Both the position numbers and the translations under genes were made by a program. From Pseudofrankia asymbiotica (GTDB lineage: Bacteria > Actinomycetota > Actinomycetes > Frankiales > Frankiaceae), in the NCBI RefSeq assembly GCF_001983105.1, contig NZ_MOMC01000013.1, positions 14,980-20,870 of the forward strand: a stretch of 5,891 nucleotides of DNA, given 5' to 3'. Positions 5,597 through 5,891 of this stretch are shown here, piece by piece (position 1 is the stretch's first letter; every line of letters begins with the position of its first letter). Under the pieces are notes generated by a model, which saw only the letters and a list, made by a program, of their open reading frames with translations, searched no databases and was not told the DNA's origin.

Positions 5597-5891
5597 CGCG
5601 CGCAGTCACCCTCGTAAAGGCGATCCAGGTCTACAAGGACCACTTTCGGGTCATCGCAGAAGCCTTCGAGCGCCGTCCACTCCTCGCCCCGGTCGAACAT
5701 GTCCGCCGGTCGCTCCATGCACACCACCGCCGTCGGACTAGTGGAACCACACTTGTATGACGTGTACTTCCACATGTCGGCGTGGCAGGACGGACAGCGT
5801 CAGCCGCTCCTGGTCTCGGGTCCTGGAGCCCCGGATCCTGGTGTGAGAGGCGCTGGGACCGTGGACATCGGGCCAGCGAGCGCGTCGATGG
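5597..5891. other. Right-hand tail, no convincing gene, lower GC
   Basis: This stretch after the response regulator is visibly less GC-rich than the genes to its left. No frame has both a supported start with a ribosome site and a recognisable product. A minus-strand frame reading down from about 5799 looks protein-like (CPSC, then WKYTSYKC, ending near VVLVDLDRLYEGD around 5610) but has a stop codon at 5800-5802 and otherwise runs on antisense to the regulator. A plus-strand frame is open from 5618 to the window edge (ATG at 5699) without recognisable motifs. A 43-nt imperfect inverted repeat lies at 5736-5778 and a 6-bp stem at 5818-5838. No clear terminator for the two-component operon follows its stop. 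Confidence 0.6.
5736..5778. repeat. Imperfect inverted repeat
   Basis: Arms pair in three blocks: GAC/GTC (5736-5738 and 5776-5778), GTGGAA/TTCCAC (5741-5746 and 5768-5773) and ACAC/GTGT (5749-5752 and 5762-5765). Two 2x2 internal mismatches separate them and the loop is 9 nt, giving 13 of 17 positions paired. It could be an operator, the remains of a mobile-element end, or a weak hairpin; nothing else in the window decides between these. Confidence 0.5.

Noticed and set aside
5794..5802. TGA in the minus-strand tail frame as a selenocysteine or read-through codon
   Set aside because: No downstream selenocysteine insertion element is evident, the protein family is unrecognised, and the surrounding frame is itself uncertain. 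A simple stop in non-coding or decayed DNA is the plainer reading.
5808..5841. Three TCCTGG copies (5808, 5821, 5836) as a repeat array
   Set aside because: The copies are only six bases long with uneven spacing (13 and 15), within chance expectation. A 6-bp stem formed from part of them is too weak to call a terminator.

Overview
The window is very GC-rich, its open frames strongly prefer G or C at third codon positions, and its gene families are typical of a high-GC actinobacterium. The style of the proteins, and a spacer repeat that resembles Frankia intergenic DNA as I remember it, make a Frankiales-type genome plausible. That placement is an inference and was not tested by a search.

Layout, left to right. 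(1) upp (uracil phosphoribosyltransferase) on the minus strand, 4..627. (2) A 142-bp divergent promoter region holding a long gapped direct repeat. (3) deoC (deoxyribose-phosphate aldolase) on the plus strand, 770..1570. (4) A convergent 309-bp spacer, 1571..1879, rich in inverted repeats, with a 13-nt direct repeat and a 12-bp perfect hairpin just behind the next gene. (5) An uncharacterised protein with about six membrane segments on the minus strand, 1880..2575. (6) A 187-bp divergent promoter region with several dyads. (7) A two-gene, translationally coupled two-component system on the plus strand: a histidine kinase with many membrane segments, 2763..4922, and a NarL/FixJ-type response regulator, 4922..5596. 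(8) A 295-bp tail, 5597..5891, of visibly lower GC with no convincing gene. It holds an imperfect inverted repeat and a possible gene remnant.

How the genes fit together. upp and deoC both belong to pyrimidine (deoxy)nucleoside salvage and catabolism: Upp recaptures free uracil as UMP, and DeoC splits deoxyribose 5-phosphate released by nucleoside breakdown. Their divergent arrangement would allow shared control from one spacer. The kinase and regulator overlap by one base and almost certainly form a cognate pair. The signal is unknown, but the membrane-embedded N-terminus suggests a membrane or lipophilic cue. The divergent membrane protein is a reasonable candidate for a target or accessory of the pair, by position only.

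Overall this looks like ordinary chromosomal DNA. I see no mobile element, CRISPR array, RNA gene or defence system. The points most worth following are the uncharacterised membrane protein beside the two-component system, the dyads between them, and the right-hand tail.
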